From Ctenosaura bakeri (taxonomy: Eukaryota; Chordata; Lepidosauria; Squamata; Iguanidae), in the NCBI GenBank assembly GCA_948474755.1, contig CAOLHI010000563.1:525851-589850 (forward strand): a stretch of DNA of 64,000 bases. Reading direction: 5' to 3'. Under the pieces are notes generated by a model that saw nothing but the letters and a program-made list of their open reading frames with translations, ran no database searches and was not told where the DNA came from. Shown one piece after another: positions 22,220 to 33,668 of the stretch (positions are counted from its first letter, which is position 1; the number at the start of each line of letters is the position of its first letter). Made by a program: the position numbers and the translations under genes.

Positions 22220-22581
22220 GAGGCAGCATATAAGTCAGTCTTTAAAAAATTGCACGGGCTGCCAATATACTTTTGGTCTGAATTCAAGGTGCTTGGAATG
22301 ACATTTAAAGCCCTAAATGGCTTGGGATAGCAAAATCAGAGGAAGTCTTTTTATTTTTTATTTTATTTTTTTTCTGTATGTGTCTGCCCATGGACTGAGG
22401 TCTTCTGGAAGAGACATCCACTGTGTCCCAGCAAGGAGGTCAATACATTGTGTTGGGACATAGGACAGGGCCTTCTTAACTGTGGCACCCTAATTGTGGA
22501 ATGGCGAATCCTTACAAGCCCGACTGGCAACAACACTCATTTCATTTGCAGATGCCAAGTGAAAACTGCTGTTCATCAAAA

Positions 22582-22966
22582 GACATGTCTGCACTACACG
22601 GTTATAGTTCCATTATTCTACTTTCAACAACCTATGGAATCCAGGTCCATTTCCGCACTACACTCTTATAGTGCGGTGATTCCACTTTCAACATCCTCTG
22701 GAATCCTGGGGCTTGCAGTTTCGGGAAGGGCCGGCTGGCCCCTCCCGAAACTGCAAACCCCAGGATTCCAGAGGATGTTGAAAGTGGAATCATCATGCTA
22801 TAAGAGTGTAGTGCGGAAATGGCTCTGGAGTTTGCAGTTTAGGGACAAGAATTTAAAATTCTCAGCCAGAGAGCTCTTGGGCCTCAGTAAACTACAAACC
22901 CCAAAATTCCACACAATATTGAAAGTGGAAAAATAGTACTATAGACAGTGTAGTGCAGAAATGGCC
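22582..22966. mobile_element. Outer family-1 MITE, interrupted by another family-1 MITE
   Basis: Outer left arm 22582-22644 (GCACTACACGGTTATAGTTC, ACTTTCAACAACCTATGG) and outer right arm 22825-22966 (CTGGAGTTTGCAG ... ATTGAAAGTGG ... TAGTGCAGAAATGGCC). The interruption falls inside the normally continuous GGAATCCTGGGGTTTGCAG word. Confidence 0.8.
22645..22824. mobile_element. Inner family-1 MITE (180 bp), CWG target duplication
   Basis: It begins GTCCATTTCCGCAC and ends GTGCGGAAATGGCT; CAG at 22642-22644 and CTG at 22825-22827 flank it, replacing a single CTG in the host MITE consensus. The arms are nearly perfect complements, so it is younger than its host. It belongs to the short subtype shared with 8295-8474 and 15480-15658. 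Confidence 0.8.
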
Positions 22967-23190
22967 AAAGTTTTTGGGCCTCAGATCAAATACTGATGTA
23001 CACAACTTTTTAATCTTTTGAATCTGTGTTTAACTCATCTTTATGCCTGATGCGTTTTTGGTTCATTGATTTTTTTTTATTGTTTTAAACAGTTTAACCA
23101 GATATTTTAATGTTTTTTGTATACTGCTGTGAGACTGTTTTTAATATAGGACAGGGTAGAAACAACAACAACAACAACAACAATAATAAT

Positions 23191-23300
23191 AATATTTATT
23201 TCTATCCCGCCTCTCCCCATGGATCGAGGCGGCGAACAACAATAATACATTAATTACATTAAAAACATAAAAAAACATACCCAATCCTCCCCACCCACCT
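23191..23300 (-). mobile_element. L2-type LINE or SINE 3' tail
   Basis: ATTTCTATCCCGCCTCTCCC and CATGGATCGAGGCGG reverse to the standard L2 3' end (CCGCC...GGCGGGATAGAAATAAAT). A similar piece is at 17465-17520. It lies tail to tail with the plus-strand L2. Confidence 0.65.
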
Positions 23301-23562
23301 TCTCTAAAACCAAATGTCATTCCATTAAAGGCAAATGTGTATCTTAAAGGTGTTCCATAAAATGAGTATCTTTTTAGTATAATAAATGATTTACTTCTAA
23401 GAAGAGAAAAAATGGTCCTTTCACTAAGTTTCCTTTCCTATGTAGCTTACACTGGAAAATCTTGAGTTTTTCAAAACCTTTCATGGATAGGCTTTGGTTT
23501 CCTAAAGAGAGCTTTATCCAAACAAGTGATGAACCTACACTACATGACTGTAGTATAAATAG
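23301..23562. other. No recognised gene or repeat
   Basis: Short unassigned AT-rich spacer before the CR1 copy. Confidence 0.3.
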
Positions 23563-24222
23563 AATCATAGAATCATAGAAATTCAGAGTTGGAAGAGACC
23601 ACACAGGCCATCCAGTCCAACCCCCTGCCATGCAGGAACACCCTCAAAGCACTCCCGACAGATGGCCATCCAGCCTCTGCTTAAAAACCTCCAAAGAAGG
23701 AGACTCCACTGGACTCCGAGGCAGCAGATTCCACTGCCGGACAGCCCTGACTGTCAGGAAGTTCTTCCTGAGGTTCAGGTGGAATCTCCTTTCCTGCAGC
23801 TTGAATCCATTGCTCCTTGTCCTGGTCTCTGGAGCAGCAGAAAACAAGCCCTCTCCTTCCTCTACATGGCATCCCTTCAAATATTTAAACATGGCTATCA
23901 TGTCCCCTCTTAACCTTCTCTTCTGCAGACTAAACATACCCAGCTCTCTAAGTCTATCCTCATAGGGCTTCATGGCTTTCAGGCCTCTCACCATTTTGGT
24001 CGCCCTCCTCTGGACTTGCTCCAGTTTGACCATGTCCTTCTTGGGGTGCCCAGAACAGGACGTAGTAATCAAGATGAGGTCTAACCAAAGCAGAGTAGAG
24101 TGGTACCAGTACCTCCCTCGATCTAGACACCATACTCCTATTGATGCAGCCAAGAATTGCATTGGCTTTCTTGGCTGCCGCATCACACTGCTGACTCATG
24201 TTCAGCTTGTGGTCTATAAATA
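23563..24222 (-). mobile_element. CR1 LINE, 3' end with open RT C-terminus
   Basis: The left boundary is TAGAATCATAGAATCATAGA. The minus strand has an open frame (23644-24186) for the C-terminal RT tail, including [18 protein letters not shown] and [17 protein letters not shown]. The N-terminal part of that frame is shifted relative to the family, so one frameshift lies near 24060. 5' truncation is at about 24222, at the segment encoding [11 protein letters not shown]. Confidence 0.9.
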
Positions 24223-26026
24223 AATAAATCTCAAAAGAGATAATCCATAGATTTTTAATTTGAGAACCAACTATTTATTTACCTGGCAAGGTATTCAGCC
24301 AGCAAGATATTCAGCCTTGACAATCATTGCCTGTGCCAAGATTCTGTCATATCATTGAAAAAGTGTCACCATTTTCGATAGACAGGATTGGCAGGTGAGG
24401 AAAACGGAATACTCAGGCTAAATAGAGTGTTTATTTAAACATCTCCTCCAATCGGTTTGTCTACTTGACCTAGCTGCTGACTTAAATGCAATAAGGTGGC
24501 ATTTTAACACCATTAGTATCTGGATTCCAGCCAGAGAAGAAAACTCTTTTATATCCCTTTAGGCTGCCTTGATGAAAGGGCCGAAGACTGAAGCTTTTGT
24601 AACGTTTAATTCGGTTTGACCGGTAAGGGAACCGGCAAAATGTATAAAACAGGACAGCAAAGAGACAGGTTCTAGAGATTAAAGGAATTGTTTCCAGATA
24701 AAAAGTTTCCTTAATATCTATTTAAATTGCTACAACTCTTGGTGGCACAGGAAAGTCATGGGTTTAAAAGTTGCTTTCCAATTAAGAAGATGTTGTTGTG
24801 GCTGTTTTTTTTAAAAAAAAATGTTCACAGTGTTCTGCAGTCCAAGAACATCCCTCCTCCCCCACCCCATCTAAATCTTACTTAATGCCTTTAGCACAAT
24901 AAAATTAAGCAGTCCAGATTTTCTAATTCAAACTGCTTAGGGACAAGATGCTAAGTGATTCTAAGTGTTTTGTCAAGAGCTGGCGTTTAAGTAAACATTA
25001 CGAATGATGGTTGTGTAGAAGGCGATGCAGTCGGAAACCCTCCAGCGATACATTATTCATCTAATACATTACTTTATCAGGTTGATTGCGTCACCCTTCA
25101 TTCTGCCACCCCCTTTTTTTCGTTGTTGTTTGTTTAAAGCTGGAAATGAATGCTTCTGCAGCGGATCAGGGTGGAGGCACATGAGTTGTTCAGGTGGCAA
25201 TTTTCTTGAGGGATGGTTAACCTGGGTGAAGGGTCTTTCCTGAAAATTCATTCCTAGCTTGCCTTCAGTCCAAAGGCACTTTTGCTCCTGGATATTGTAC
25301 CAGGATTTTCAAAGTCAGCAGCGTGCATTTGCATGAAAATCTACTTCGGTGAGGTTGATTGTACATTTTTGTTCAGTTAGATTTTTGTGTGGTGCTGGAT
25401 AAGCAAGTATAAGGTGAGCGTGTTCCTTCACTTTACTGGGTCTACAGCAAGCATTAAACTGAAACTCTTTGCACACAGTTCAATTACAGTCCTCCCACCA
25501 CATTTCTGGTGTTGATCTTTGCCAATTTGATCATGCATGAGGCACATGCTTGCCTCTCCGTGGTTCTCTTCCTCCCATTCCCTTGCATTCTTGCAAGGCT
25601 TATGTTTAAAATATAGATTTTTTTCCCCTTTTGGATGACAAAGTCCCTCCCCACTGCTGGAGGTGTATCCTCTGTCACGTTGCTGAGTCTGCTGTGCGAT
25701 GGCCACTGATTAGTCAGATGTTCTCTTTGCTCCTACCTCCACCTGTGGGAGGAATCGCCTTTCTCAAGATAGTGACCTGAAGTATCTAGAACTGCAGATC
25801 TCAGTGCTCTGATCTTCTCTGTGACGAGAAAGTACCAATAAGTCCTTGGCCTTGTCTTTTTTCTTCCCTCAGCCTCCACTGGAGTGCCTGGGCCAGAGGC
25901 AAGGGAATAGGAAGGAGATCACAGAAGGTTATTCACATTTTTTCACTTTCATGGGAGTTCTGCACCCCAAAACCCATTAATGCAGAGAGGCCACTGTATA
26001 GCACTTTGGTATCACTTCTGCTGCCA
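24223..26026. other. Unassigned stretch, no repeat recognised
   Basis: About 1.8 kb without recognisable transposon sequence, one of the cleaner stretches of the window. No open frame longer than about 92 codons occurs and none resembles a known protein. It could be intronic or intergenic host DNA. Confidence 0.35.
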
Positions 26027-26104
26027 TGGCTTCATCCTACAGAATCCTGGGATTTCCAGTTTGGGCAGGCTTTGGAGTCCCCCCACAGAGAATTCTAAAT
26101 AGTT
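26027..26104. mobile_element. Possible ancient family-1-like MITE fragment
   Basis: ACAGAATCCTGGGATTTCC then AGTTTGG and ACAGAGAATTCTAAATAG resemble the arm and centre words of family 1, but no matching second arm was seen. Confidence 0.35.
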
Positions 26105-26106
26105 TG

Positions 26107-26326
26107 CCGTTGTATGACTTCGAGTCATTTCAAAATTATGGTAACCTTAAGGTAACCCTACACAGGATTTTCTTGTCAGGATTTGTTCAAGGGAAATATT
26201 CTGCTGCCCTCATTTCAGACTGAGAGAGTATGACTTGTCCAAGATCCAAGTGGGTTTCCATGGCGAGCGGGGATTTGAACCTCAGTCCACTTGAGTCCTA
26301 GTCCAGCACTCAAATCACTACACAAA
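26107..26326 (-). mobile_element. Sauria-type SINE, nearly full length
   Basis: On the minus strand: GTGATTTGAGTGCTGGACTA (A-box region), GGTTCAAATCCCCGC (B box), CGCCATGGAAACC, CTCTCAGTCTGAAATGAGG, ACCTTAAGGTTACCATAA, then the ACTCGAAGTCATACAAC tail. The B box is well kept. The AACAAC tail and target duplication are not clear. Confidence 0.85.
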
Positions 26327-27180
26327 ATTAGATCTCTAAAATTCTCATTAAACTGAAAATAAAAAGATTCCATACAATAATAGAGCCATGACCCTCTAAG
26401 TGGTATCAGAATGCTGATGCTGTGTAGATGTACAGGTTTACATCTCACAAACATTTACTGCTAGCAAACAAGGCTAGATATGATGCTAGGGACCAGAGTT
26501 TCAAAAACAGAGACCCCTTTTGCATATGCATGACCTTGCCCATTCAAAGCTTGGCTTTATGTTCTGGTGGCACAACCTGTGCTCCCATTGTATAGAGAAT
26601 TCTCCCTGGGTTCAGAGACAGCCCCTTGAATTGATTGTATCCATATGTTATCCTGATATCCGGTGATATAGCACAAGCTGTAAATATTTTAATATGAATG
26701 AATGCATAAATGAATGAGCCACAGCACTCCCTTGTAGCATAAAGCCATGCATGCGTTCATGGTAGGCTGACTCCTTCTCATTCAGAAGGAAACAGTATGG
26801 GAAAAGGTATCTTTGATTTCTGTGCGACTGGCATCCTGTTCAATGTTTGTGAGATCATAAACTATACTTACAATCCCATAACATTCAAGATTCATGTTTA
26901 TGGTTGTTAATGATTAAATGTTTTTTCCCCCAAAAATGTATCCCTTAAGCTGGGCAGCATCCCAACCAAAGGGATTCTGAGAGCCTGTAGATTGGCACCG
27001 GGGAAAAGTATAACTCAGAAACCCTTCAGTTATGATGATGTCTAGCTTAAGAATTAGGATTTTGCAGGGTAGAGTCAGCAGACATAGCTATGACAATAGA
27101 GCTCTGTTAGCATAATCATGTCTGCCAGTGCAGGATCTTGGCTTATGTTTGCAAATATTCAAAGAACGGATATAGAACAG
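26327..27180. other. No recognised gene or repeat
   Basis: No repeat ends, SINE boxes or protein motifs were seen. A TGAATGAATG short repeat lies near 26695-26716. Confidence 0.3.
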
Positions 27181-27930
27181 TTTCCCAAATGATGAACAGA
27201 ATGCTGAAAAATAAGAATTTTTGCCATTTGGGACTTACTCTGCGTGAACTTTGTCCTGCTGTTTGCAGAGGGAAAAAGCTATTTTCTATGTAGGAGGAAA
27301 AATTTCTAAATAAGAGATCATGCTTTCTGCACATAAAACAATATTGCAGATATCATGGCGTCTGCTGAGCAGCAAATCACCACACAACACATAATACATC
27401 CAAAATGTGAGCAGTCCTTGAAAACTTCATTTTTGAGACCTTTTTCACAACAGAGGGGGATCTGATTATTTATCCTTTTCTATTAGAATGAAATTAAGAA
27501 AAAATTCCATTGTGAAGTAGTAATGGGACTGCTGATTTTCACTAATGTGGCTTTTTACTAGTAGCGACAATGGTGATAATCAGAGCCATAAAATGATGCA
27601 AGTGAGATAACTATAAAGTGCAGGCCATGCTTTTCCTATCCCTACATGAAAGAGTTGCCAAGGAAGGGCCTAGGGATGGAAAGAAAGAAACACAGGATTC
27701 CTGACTGTTATGAAATCCTATTGGGAAGAATAATAGACCAATGCAAATCTAGTGAAATTTTCTCCCAATTTATTCTGTGGTTTTTCAGCATAGATAAAAT
27801 GGCCATGTTTTCTGCATAGAAAATCTGTTTCCTGCTTAGGAAAATATTTTTCAGCACAGGAAACAGATTGTTTTGTTTTGGGTTTTTTTTCCTGGACAAA
27901 AAACATCTGTTTTTCTATTCAGAATAATCC
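27181..27930. repeat. Unnamed TTTCTG/CAGAAA repeat, second locus
   Basis: Two clusters of the same word type as at 16440-16798: 27220-27345 (TTTGGGACTTACTCTGCGTG, GCTATTTTCTATG) and 27750-27915 (CAATTTATTCTGTGG, TTTTCTGCATAGAAAATC, TTTTTCAGCACAGGAAAC). They may be two copies separated by about 400 bp of unassigned DNA. Confidence 0.4.
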
Positions 27931-28084
27931 TTCCAGAATACTTCAGGACAGTGGAGGGATGGCCAGTATAATTATTTGTCCCCCACATGCAAAAATGGAA
28001 TAGTTGTGCATTTACATCCCTTGTTGTCTGCTTGTTCTACTGCTAGTCAGAGTAGACAGCACTAGGCTAGAAAGTCCAACTTTC

Positions 28085-28756
28085 TGGGACCTCATTTTCA
28101 GAGGGATCTGGACAAGTTGGAGAGGGTTTAGAGAACACCAACAAGGATGATAATGAAAGATTAAAGGTGCTGGTTGTGTTTAGTCTTTGAAGAGAAGACC
28201 AAGGCCATTTCCACACTACACTGTTCTAGTGCTATCATTCCACTTTCAACATGCTATGGAATCCTGAGGTTTGCAGTTGAGAGAGGAGCCTTTAGAATTC
28301 TCAGCCAAAGAGCTCTTGGCCTAAGGAAACTACAAGACCCTGAATTCCACCGGGTGTTGAAAGGGGAATAATAGCACTAGAACAGTGTAGTGTGGAAAGG
28401 CCCTGAAGGTCAACATCGCCACAGTCTTTTAATGTCTAAACAGCTTTCACAGAGAGGAGGGTGTAAATTTCTTCTCTGCTGTCCCAGAGGGTAGGATCAA
28501 GTTTAATGGTTTTAGGAAGGGAAGATTTTGATAACTCTAGAAGGAACTCTAGAACTCTAGAAGGAACTTCTTGATAAGAGTGGTTCCACAGAGCAACCAA
28601 TTACCTAAAAGTGGTGGGTCTCTTTTTATAGATGTCTTCACACACAGGCTGGACAGCTGCCTACTGAGGATGCTCTTTCTGGAGTTCCTGCACTGAGCAC
28701 AAAGTTGGACTAGATGGTCATGAAGTCTCTTCCAACTCTATGATTCTACAATTCTT
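28085..28756 (+). mobile_element. Old CR1 LINE, 3' end, interrupted by a MITE
   Basis: Before the MITE: GACCTCATTTTCAGAGGGAT and GTTTAGTCTTTGAAGAGAAG. After it: CTTCTCTGCTGTCCCAGAGG, GGAACTTCTTGATAAGAG, GTTGGACTAGATGG and CCAACTCTATGATTCTAC. The order is that of the CR1 RT C-terminus and 3' end. It is highly diverged, with a short local duplication (CTCTAGAAGGAACT) near 28537-28567. Confidence 0.75.
28203..28402. mobile_element. Hairpin MITE, family 1, in CR1
   Basis: It starts GGCCATTTCCACACTACAC and ends GTGTAGTGTGGAAAGGCC. CTG follows at 28403-28405, and the left flank CAA may be its decayed twin; the host CR1 consensus has CTG at this place. Confidence 0.85.
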
Positions 28757-29639
28757 ATTCCCTATAAGCCCATTTTATTTGTTCTCCCATCGCAGGATGA
28801 TTTCTGGTGCATAGCAGACTGTAAACATCCACACACCCCATGAAGTCAAAACTGTTTGTCTGACTCTACCCTCTGAAGAAAAAAAAAGGGGAAAGAGAAA
28901 GAGAAAGGAAAAGACAACCATCATTCATAAATCATGCAGGTTGCCTCCTACCACGCCAGCCAAATTATCTCCCTTACACTAATCATCAATATCTCTGACC
29001 TTTGTCATAAAACCTGGGTCATTTATATCTATATCCCATTAAAAAGTATCATCCCACAATCACCTCGTTGGTCCTATTAAAGTCATGTCAAAAAGAATCA
29101 TTGACTTATTGTCAAAACACATCCAGGCTTTCACACTAATGTATCAAACGACACCTTACTGATCAGTCAGGAAATAATTCCTGGTAGTTACTGGACACTG
29201 GGAAATTGGAGACAGGAGGTGAAGCATCCTTTACTCCTCCCTGCAGGGGTTAGATGATGAGGATGATAAATTAAAGAGGATGAACATTACGCTTTCCTTC
29301 ATTTTTCTTCCTCCGTCAGGTGAAGACTCGGAAAGTTGCTGTTTGCAATTTATTTTCTTTAGGTACTGTTTCCTCCAACGGCACCACCTCTGCTTTGCTG
29401 TACAAAGTTCTCATCTAAAGCATGTTGAAACTAATGGAATCTGCCAGAAATGGCCAACTTCTTTATTTCCAGAGGACAATAGGGAACAACAGTGGGGGCG
29501 AGGGTGGCAAAGCTTTGTAGTAAAGCAGATGTTTTTCCATGCAGGGACATTTCCTTGCATCACCAGTTAAACCAGAGGTGATGAACTATCTGAAGATTGG
29601 AGGACTTTACATAATACTCATTGGATCACACCTGCTGTC
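28757..29639. other. No recognised gene or repeat
   Basis: Purine-rich run at 28876-28912. Otherwise nothing assigned. The 96-codon frame at 29280-29570 matches nothing I know. Confidence 0.3.
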
Positions 29640-30621
29640 CTGTTAAGGACATCAAGTCCTTAGGAGAACATACCTACAGTCAACAGGAACTGGTAAGGGA
29701 AAACCAGGACACACTTAGAACTTACTTAGGATTGCTGTCCTTTGCTGGCAGCCCACCAAGGTGTCCAGGACCCTTTCCGCATCTTATCTTTTTTCGGGCG
29801 CTGGGGTGTGGGGATCGCGTGAGCAGCCTCTAGTGAGAGGCTTTTGCATCCAGGGTCCTTCGACTCCACATGAGCTGCCTGCTCACGTGAGAGCCCCACC
29901 TCTTCCTTCTGCAGTACAGCCTGGGAGTTCCTGCTAGGGCAGAAAGCATAACTGGCATGGATCCAGAGGCTCCGCACACCAGAAAACTGCATGCAGGGCC
30001 AGGGAGCAATGTGCAATTGTGCACCATTTTCAGCTTCTAGCCGAAAATGAAAAGGTGTGCAATCAGCGCCTGCCGGTCCCTGAAGCATCACACAATTGTG
30101 AGTGCATCGTGCAGATTGTTCCTCACAACCGTGCGATACTCTAGTGCTTTTGCATGGAAAATGCCATGCTGAGAGGGCCCAGCTGTGTAAACAGGCTGCT
30201 AGTAGGAGCTATGTGGCAAAGTTTGTCTTGGTCAGTCCAAATTCTTAGTAGGTTTAGGGAAACCAAGTCCAAATTTACTATGAGTCCAGAAAGAGGGTGT
30301 CCAAGGGCAAAGTCTGTAGTCCAGGCAGAGGTCAAAGTTTCAAGGAACTTGAGCAAGGAATATAGGAATCAGCTAGGCTGCTACCACTGATAGAATCAGT
30401 TGGCTCCAACAGCTTCCTCCCATTCTGGCTTCTTGTTACATAGGCTCAGAGTCCTACCCAGCTGTTGGTCTAATTAACAAGTCCTTCTTATATAAATGCT
30501 GCAAGATTCCTGGGCTCTCCCTTTTCCACCTACACTGGTTGCCGTACGTACTGTTCTTCTCATGTCTCTAGGGTGTGGCTGTTGGGAAGGGTCCTGTCTG
30601 GACCCTGGGACACAGACATGA
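29640..30621 (-). mobile_element. Probable LTR (Gypsy-like), interrupted by a MITE
   Basis: On the minus strand it would begin TGTCATGTCTGTGTCCC at 30621, carry a TATA-like TTTATATAAG (30488-30497), and continue with GGACTTTGCCC/TTTGGACTTGG-type words common in reptile Gypsy LTRs. The distal end near 29640 is a guess and no target duplication was identified. No adjacent gag or pol. Confidence 0.4.
29769..30179 (+). mobile_element. Harbinger-like element, family 2 (411 bp), CAG target duplication
   Basis: Ends GACCCTTTCCGCA and GAGAGGGCC, with CAG on both sides (29766-29768, 30180-30182). Family landmarks: GGCGCTGGGGTG, GCAGTACAGCCTGGGA, GAGGCTCCGCAC, TGCACCATTTT, GCCGAAAATGAAAA and CACAATTGTGAGTGC. 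Sister copies are at 38732, 51146 and 55402. Confidence 0.8.
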
Positions 30622-30967
30622 CAGTAATAAGCTGAAGTCTGGTTCAGGTAGTCCAAAATCCAAAAGAAAAAACACTCATGAGCTAAGCTGAGAAAGAAGT
30701 TGCTACAAAGATTCATCCAAATATATTTTCCAAAGATTCATCCAAATGGATGTGCCAAATTCAAATATTAAGAAGGATGAAGGCATGGACCAAAATTTCC
30801 ATGGTGCCATACATCAATGAATGTTCTCTGACGTACGTTCAACCCCCCACCCCCATTGCACTATGGTTGTATTCAGTCTGTAGTTACATAGAAGTGTAAC
30901 CCTTTCATCACATGGATCCTAAATCCTATTTAAGTCTAAAACAGAGTTTTTTGTTTTTTGTTACTCT
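30622..30967. other. No recognised gene or repeat
   Basis: Contains a short direct repeat, AAAGATTCATCCAAAT, at about 30707 and 30733. No other feature seen. Confidence 0.3.
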
Positions 30968-31190
30968 GTGTTTTCAAGTCATTTCTGACTTAACCCTAAG
31001 GTGACCCTTAAGGTCTTAAGGCACCCCTAAGGTAACCCTATCATGTGGTTTTCCTGCAAAATTTGTTTGGAGAGTGTTAGTCCTCCCTTTCTACTGAGGC
31101 TGAGAGAATGTGACTTACTCAAGGTCAACTAGTGTTTTGCCATGACAGAGTGGAAATTCTAGCCCTGATCTCCCAGTGTTTTAGCTGGCT
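30968..31190 (-). mobile_element. Sauria-type SINE, diverged
   Basis: The reversed tail TTTTCAAGTCATTTCTGACT leads into CCTAAGGTGACCC, GGTAACCCTATCATG, TTTTCCTGCAAAATTTG and GAGGCTGAGAGAATGTGACT. An internal partial duplication of the CCTAAGGT segment occurs at 31003-31040. The tRNA head is badly eroded. Confidence 0.75.
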
Positions 31191-31202
31191 CTCCTCAAAT
31201 AC

Positions 31203-31306
31203 AGCAGACCCACTGGACTAATTTGATTTATCTATGCGTCGACTAACCATTCGACAACCAATTCAGTAGGTTTATTCTAGTTGGGACTAACCAACGATGT
31301 TCCAGA
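31203..31306. mobile_element. Palindromic repeat with TTAGTCC-type ends
   Basis: GCAGACCCACTGGACTAATT on the left and CAATTCAGTAGGTTTATTC then AGTTGGGACTAACCAA on the right form the same arrangement seen near 50680, 52560 and 60895. It is short and non-coding, probably a MITE. Confidence 0.5.
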
Positions 31307-33389
31307 CATTCAGTTATACATTTTTTTAGAGGGGGCATAACTACTTGTCAGGAGTTTGAATGTATCACTTTATTCACTAGGACTGATCAAAGCAACCCTG
31401 TCCATTTGCCACTGCACAATGGGACAATAAGCAAACCAACTAGTTTCTATGCTATTGGTTGGACAACCTTGGTATTCAGCAGAAGGGAGGTATACCAGCA
31501 CAAACATGTAAGCATATGATTGTAGATTTACACTACAAAAACACAGTGTAGGATCTTGGCCATTTTCTGCAATGAGGTTTTGACTGCAGTTTCTGACTTC
31601 ACACCTGTTGCTTCTGCACTGTGCCAGCTGAGAAGTCACCTTCCCTGGTCTTTGAAGCATTCTAGACCTTTTTTTCTGGACTTGTTCTCAATATTCTTCC
31701 TTTATGTTTCACATCCACAATGCCAGATGAGTCTGGCAACATGACTTTATAGCTTCTGCCTTCACTGAGCCGGAACGAGGATCTAGTAGAGAGTGAATTC
31801 CTGTTATCAGTGCCAGCTGTGCCAGAATTATATATGCAGGGTGGTACCTAAGTTACCTCTGAACACGGAGCCAAACGTAACCCTTTTGAAAACTCACATG
31901 CTTCTTTTGACAATTTTGGCAAACCCACTGGAGCTTTTTGCCAAACCCTGCTCTTTGATTTCCACAAATCTGCCTGGCCACAGCTGGCTGGCTGCATTTG
32001 TGCAGAGACATAGGTTATCAGAAAAGAGTCAGCTACCAAGCATAGGAAATGCTTAACCCACCCATCCTTTTATTTAAGGATTTCTCTGGCTGATGCATGC
32101 CTTTTAATGTCTGCCTAATTCAGGAGATGGGTTAAGAGAAGGAGGAAAGGGGGAGGAGGAGGAGGAGGAGGAGGAGGAGGAGGAGGAGGAGGAGGAGGAG
32201 GAGAGTCGAGTCTAATTTTTACTGCTGATTTTGTTGGTGTCTTTAATAAACGGGTGGGGGAAAAATTGCAGTACATTTGAATTGGCATCAGATGTTTAGG
32301 TGACTGCCTTCTGTTCCCAAACTCCAAACACAGATTGCACCAGAGAACAAAAAAAATATATAGCAGAAGTGCAACATATGAGCAGGAAACAGAGCTAAGA
32401 CCAGCATCATTAAAAACAGATTAGCACAGAGGGGAACATCTATCTATCTATATAAAATAAAATAAAACTGTGCAGGTTGTGAGAAAAGGAGAAGAGGCAC
32501 TAATACAGAAGCAGAATCGAAGGGAAAGACTGAGGGAGAAGAAAAAGAGAAACAGGTAGAGTTGTAGATTTCAAACTTCTCGGACCCCTATTTAGGTGTT
32601 ATAATTCCAGGGGGTGGGAATAAGCACATGAGAAGAATGCATGTGGTCAAACTCTCCTCCATCCTCATTCATGCTCAACTCTGTCCACTCACAGAGAGTG
32701 CTTTGTGGAAAGAAGATCTTGTCTATCTATCTCTGCGCTCAATTTTAATCCAGAGTTGGGAATCAAGTTGTAATTTAATGCTGGAAAATCCAGGTTTAAA
32801 GTGAAATACTGGAATATTAGGTTTGAAATCAAGTGCTATAAAATCAAGGTTTAAAATGCCATGGAGAAGCTCCACAGAAAAGGAAGTGTTCCTTGATAGA
32901 ATACCAAGTTTCATGAAGAGGGTAACAAAAACACCCAAGGAATAAGGGAAGGATCTCTCTCTCACACACATGCACACACACACATTGCTTGTTTTGTTTC
33001 GTTTTCCTCCAGAAATTATAATAGCTGGGATAGGAAACTTAATGGATGAGTAAGAATTCAATCAGAGTTCTTTCCCATTGTTATCTGATACTGGGCATAT
33101 TGGTAGAATACTTGCTTGTTGATTAATAGTAGAAATATTGATTAAGGATAATACAAATAAAATGAAACAGTGTGTGCTGCTGCAGTGTGGTGGTGTGAGC
33201 TTGGCATGTGTGGAACCAGTAAGTATTACTGCCTCCACAGCTTGCATTAGAACTTTAGAAGAATTCTATTTGATCAAACCAAATGTCTTTCTCGTCCTCC
33301 CTTCCATATGCGAGAACTGATCAAAGTAGCCCCTTTCTGTTTATGCTATAGAACAACCCAAAGGCAGAATGCCTCTGATACTGGGCAGA
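31307..33389. other. Unassigned, includes short repeats
   Basis: No gene was recognised. A segment at 31400-31490 (ACTGCACAATGGGACAATAA) recurs inverted at about 40585-40665. A (GGA)n tract lies at 32148-32203 and a CA run near 32963-32983. Confidence 0.35.
32148..32203. repeat. (GGA)n microsatellite
   Basis: About eighteen GGA units in a longer polypurine tract (32136-32203). The minus-strand frame through it is a run of prolines and is not a gene. Confidence 0.95.
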
Positions 33390-33605
33390 ACATAGAGCCA
33401 CCATGACTAGTAGCTTTTGATAGCATGATCCTCTATGAATTTGCCCAATTTTCTTTTAAACTTACGCAATTTGGTGATCAATGCTACCTTTAATGGTAGC
33501 AAATTCCCCAGTTGAATCCTTGGTAATGGAGTGTTGCTAGAATTACCCTTGGAATGCTGAGATGTGTATAAATATGCTCTTTGCTGCCCCACATGAAGAA
33601 GCAAA
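33390..33605 (-). mobile_element. Ancient LINE-derived 3' repeat (CR1/L3-like)
   Basis: Read on the minus strand, AATTCATAGAGGATCATGCT, ATCAAAAGCTACTAGTCATG and CAGTATCAGAGGCATTCTGC is a segment I recognise as a widespread old reptile repeat. Family placement is uncertain. Confidence 0.45.
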
Positions 33606-33668
33606 ATGTTTTAGGACAGTCATGGTCTACATAGCCAAACTCCACTCTGCCTGATTTGAGCTCTCTAG

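Larger units (their letters stand above)
22220..23190 (+). mobile_element. L2-clade LINE, 3' end, carrying nested MITEs
   Basis: Around 22240-22330 the plus strand reads as the end of an L2 reverse-transcriptase C-terminal region (LHGLPIYF, then FKVLGMTFKALNGLG). After a nested MITE pair (22582-22966) the L2 3' untranslated end continues with TTTTAATGTTTTTTGTATAC and TGCTGTGAGACTG, ending in (ACA)n/(ATA)n repeats. Many stops show it is dead. Confidence 0.7.

Noticed and set aside
32115..32327. Frame with a proline run
   Set aside because: Translation of the (GGA)n tract on the minus strand.
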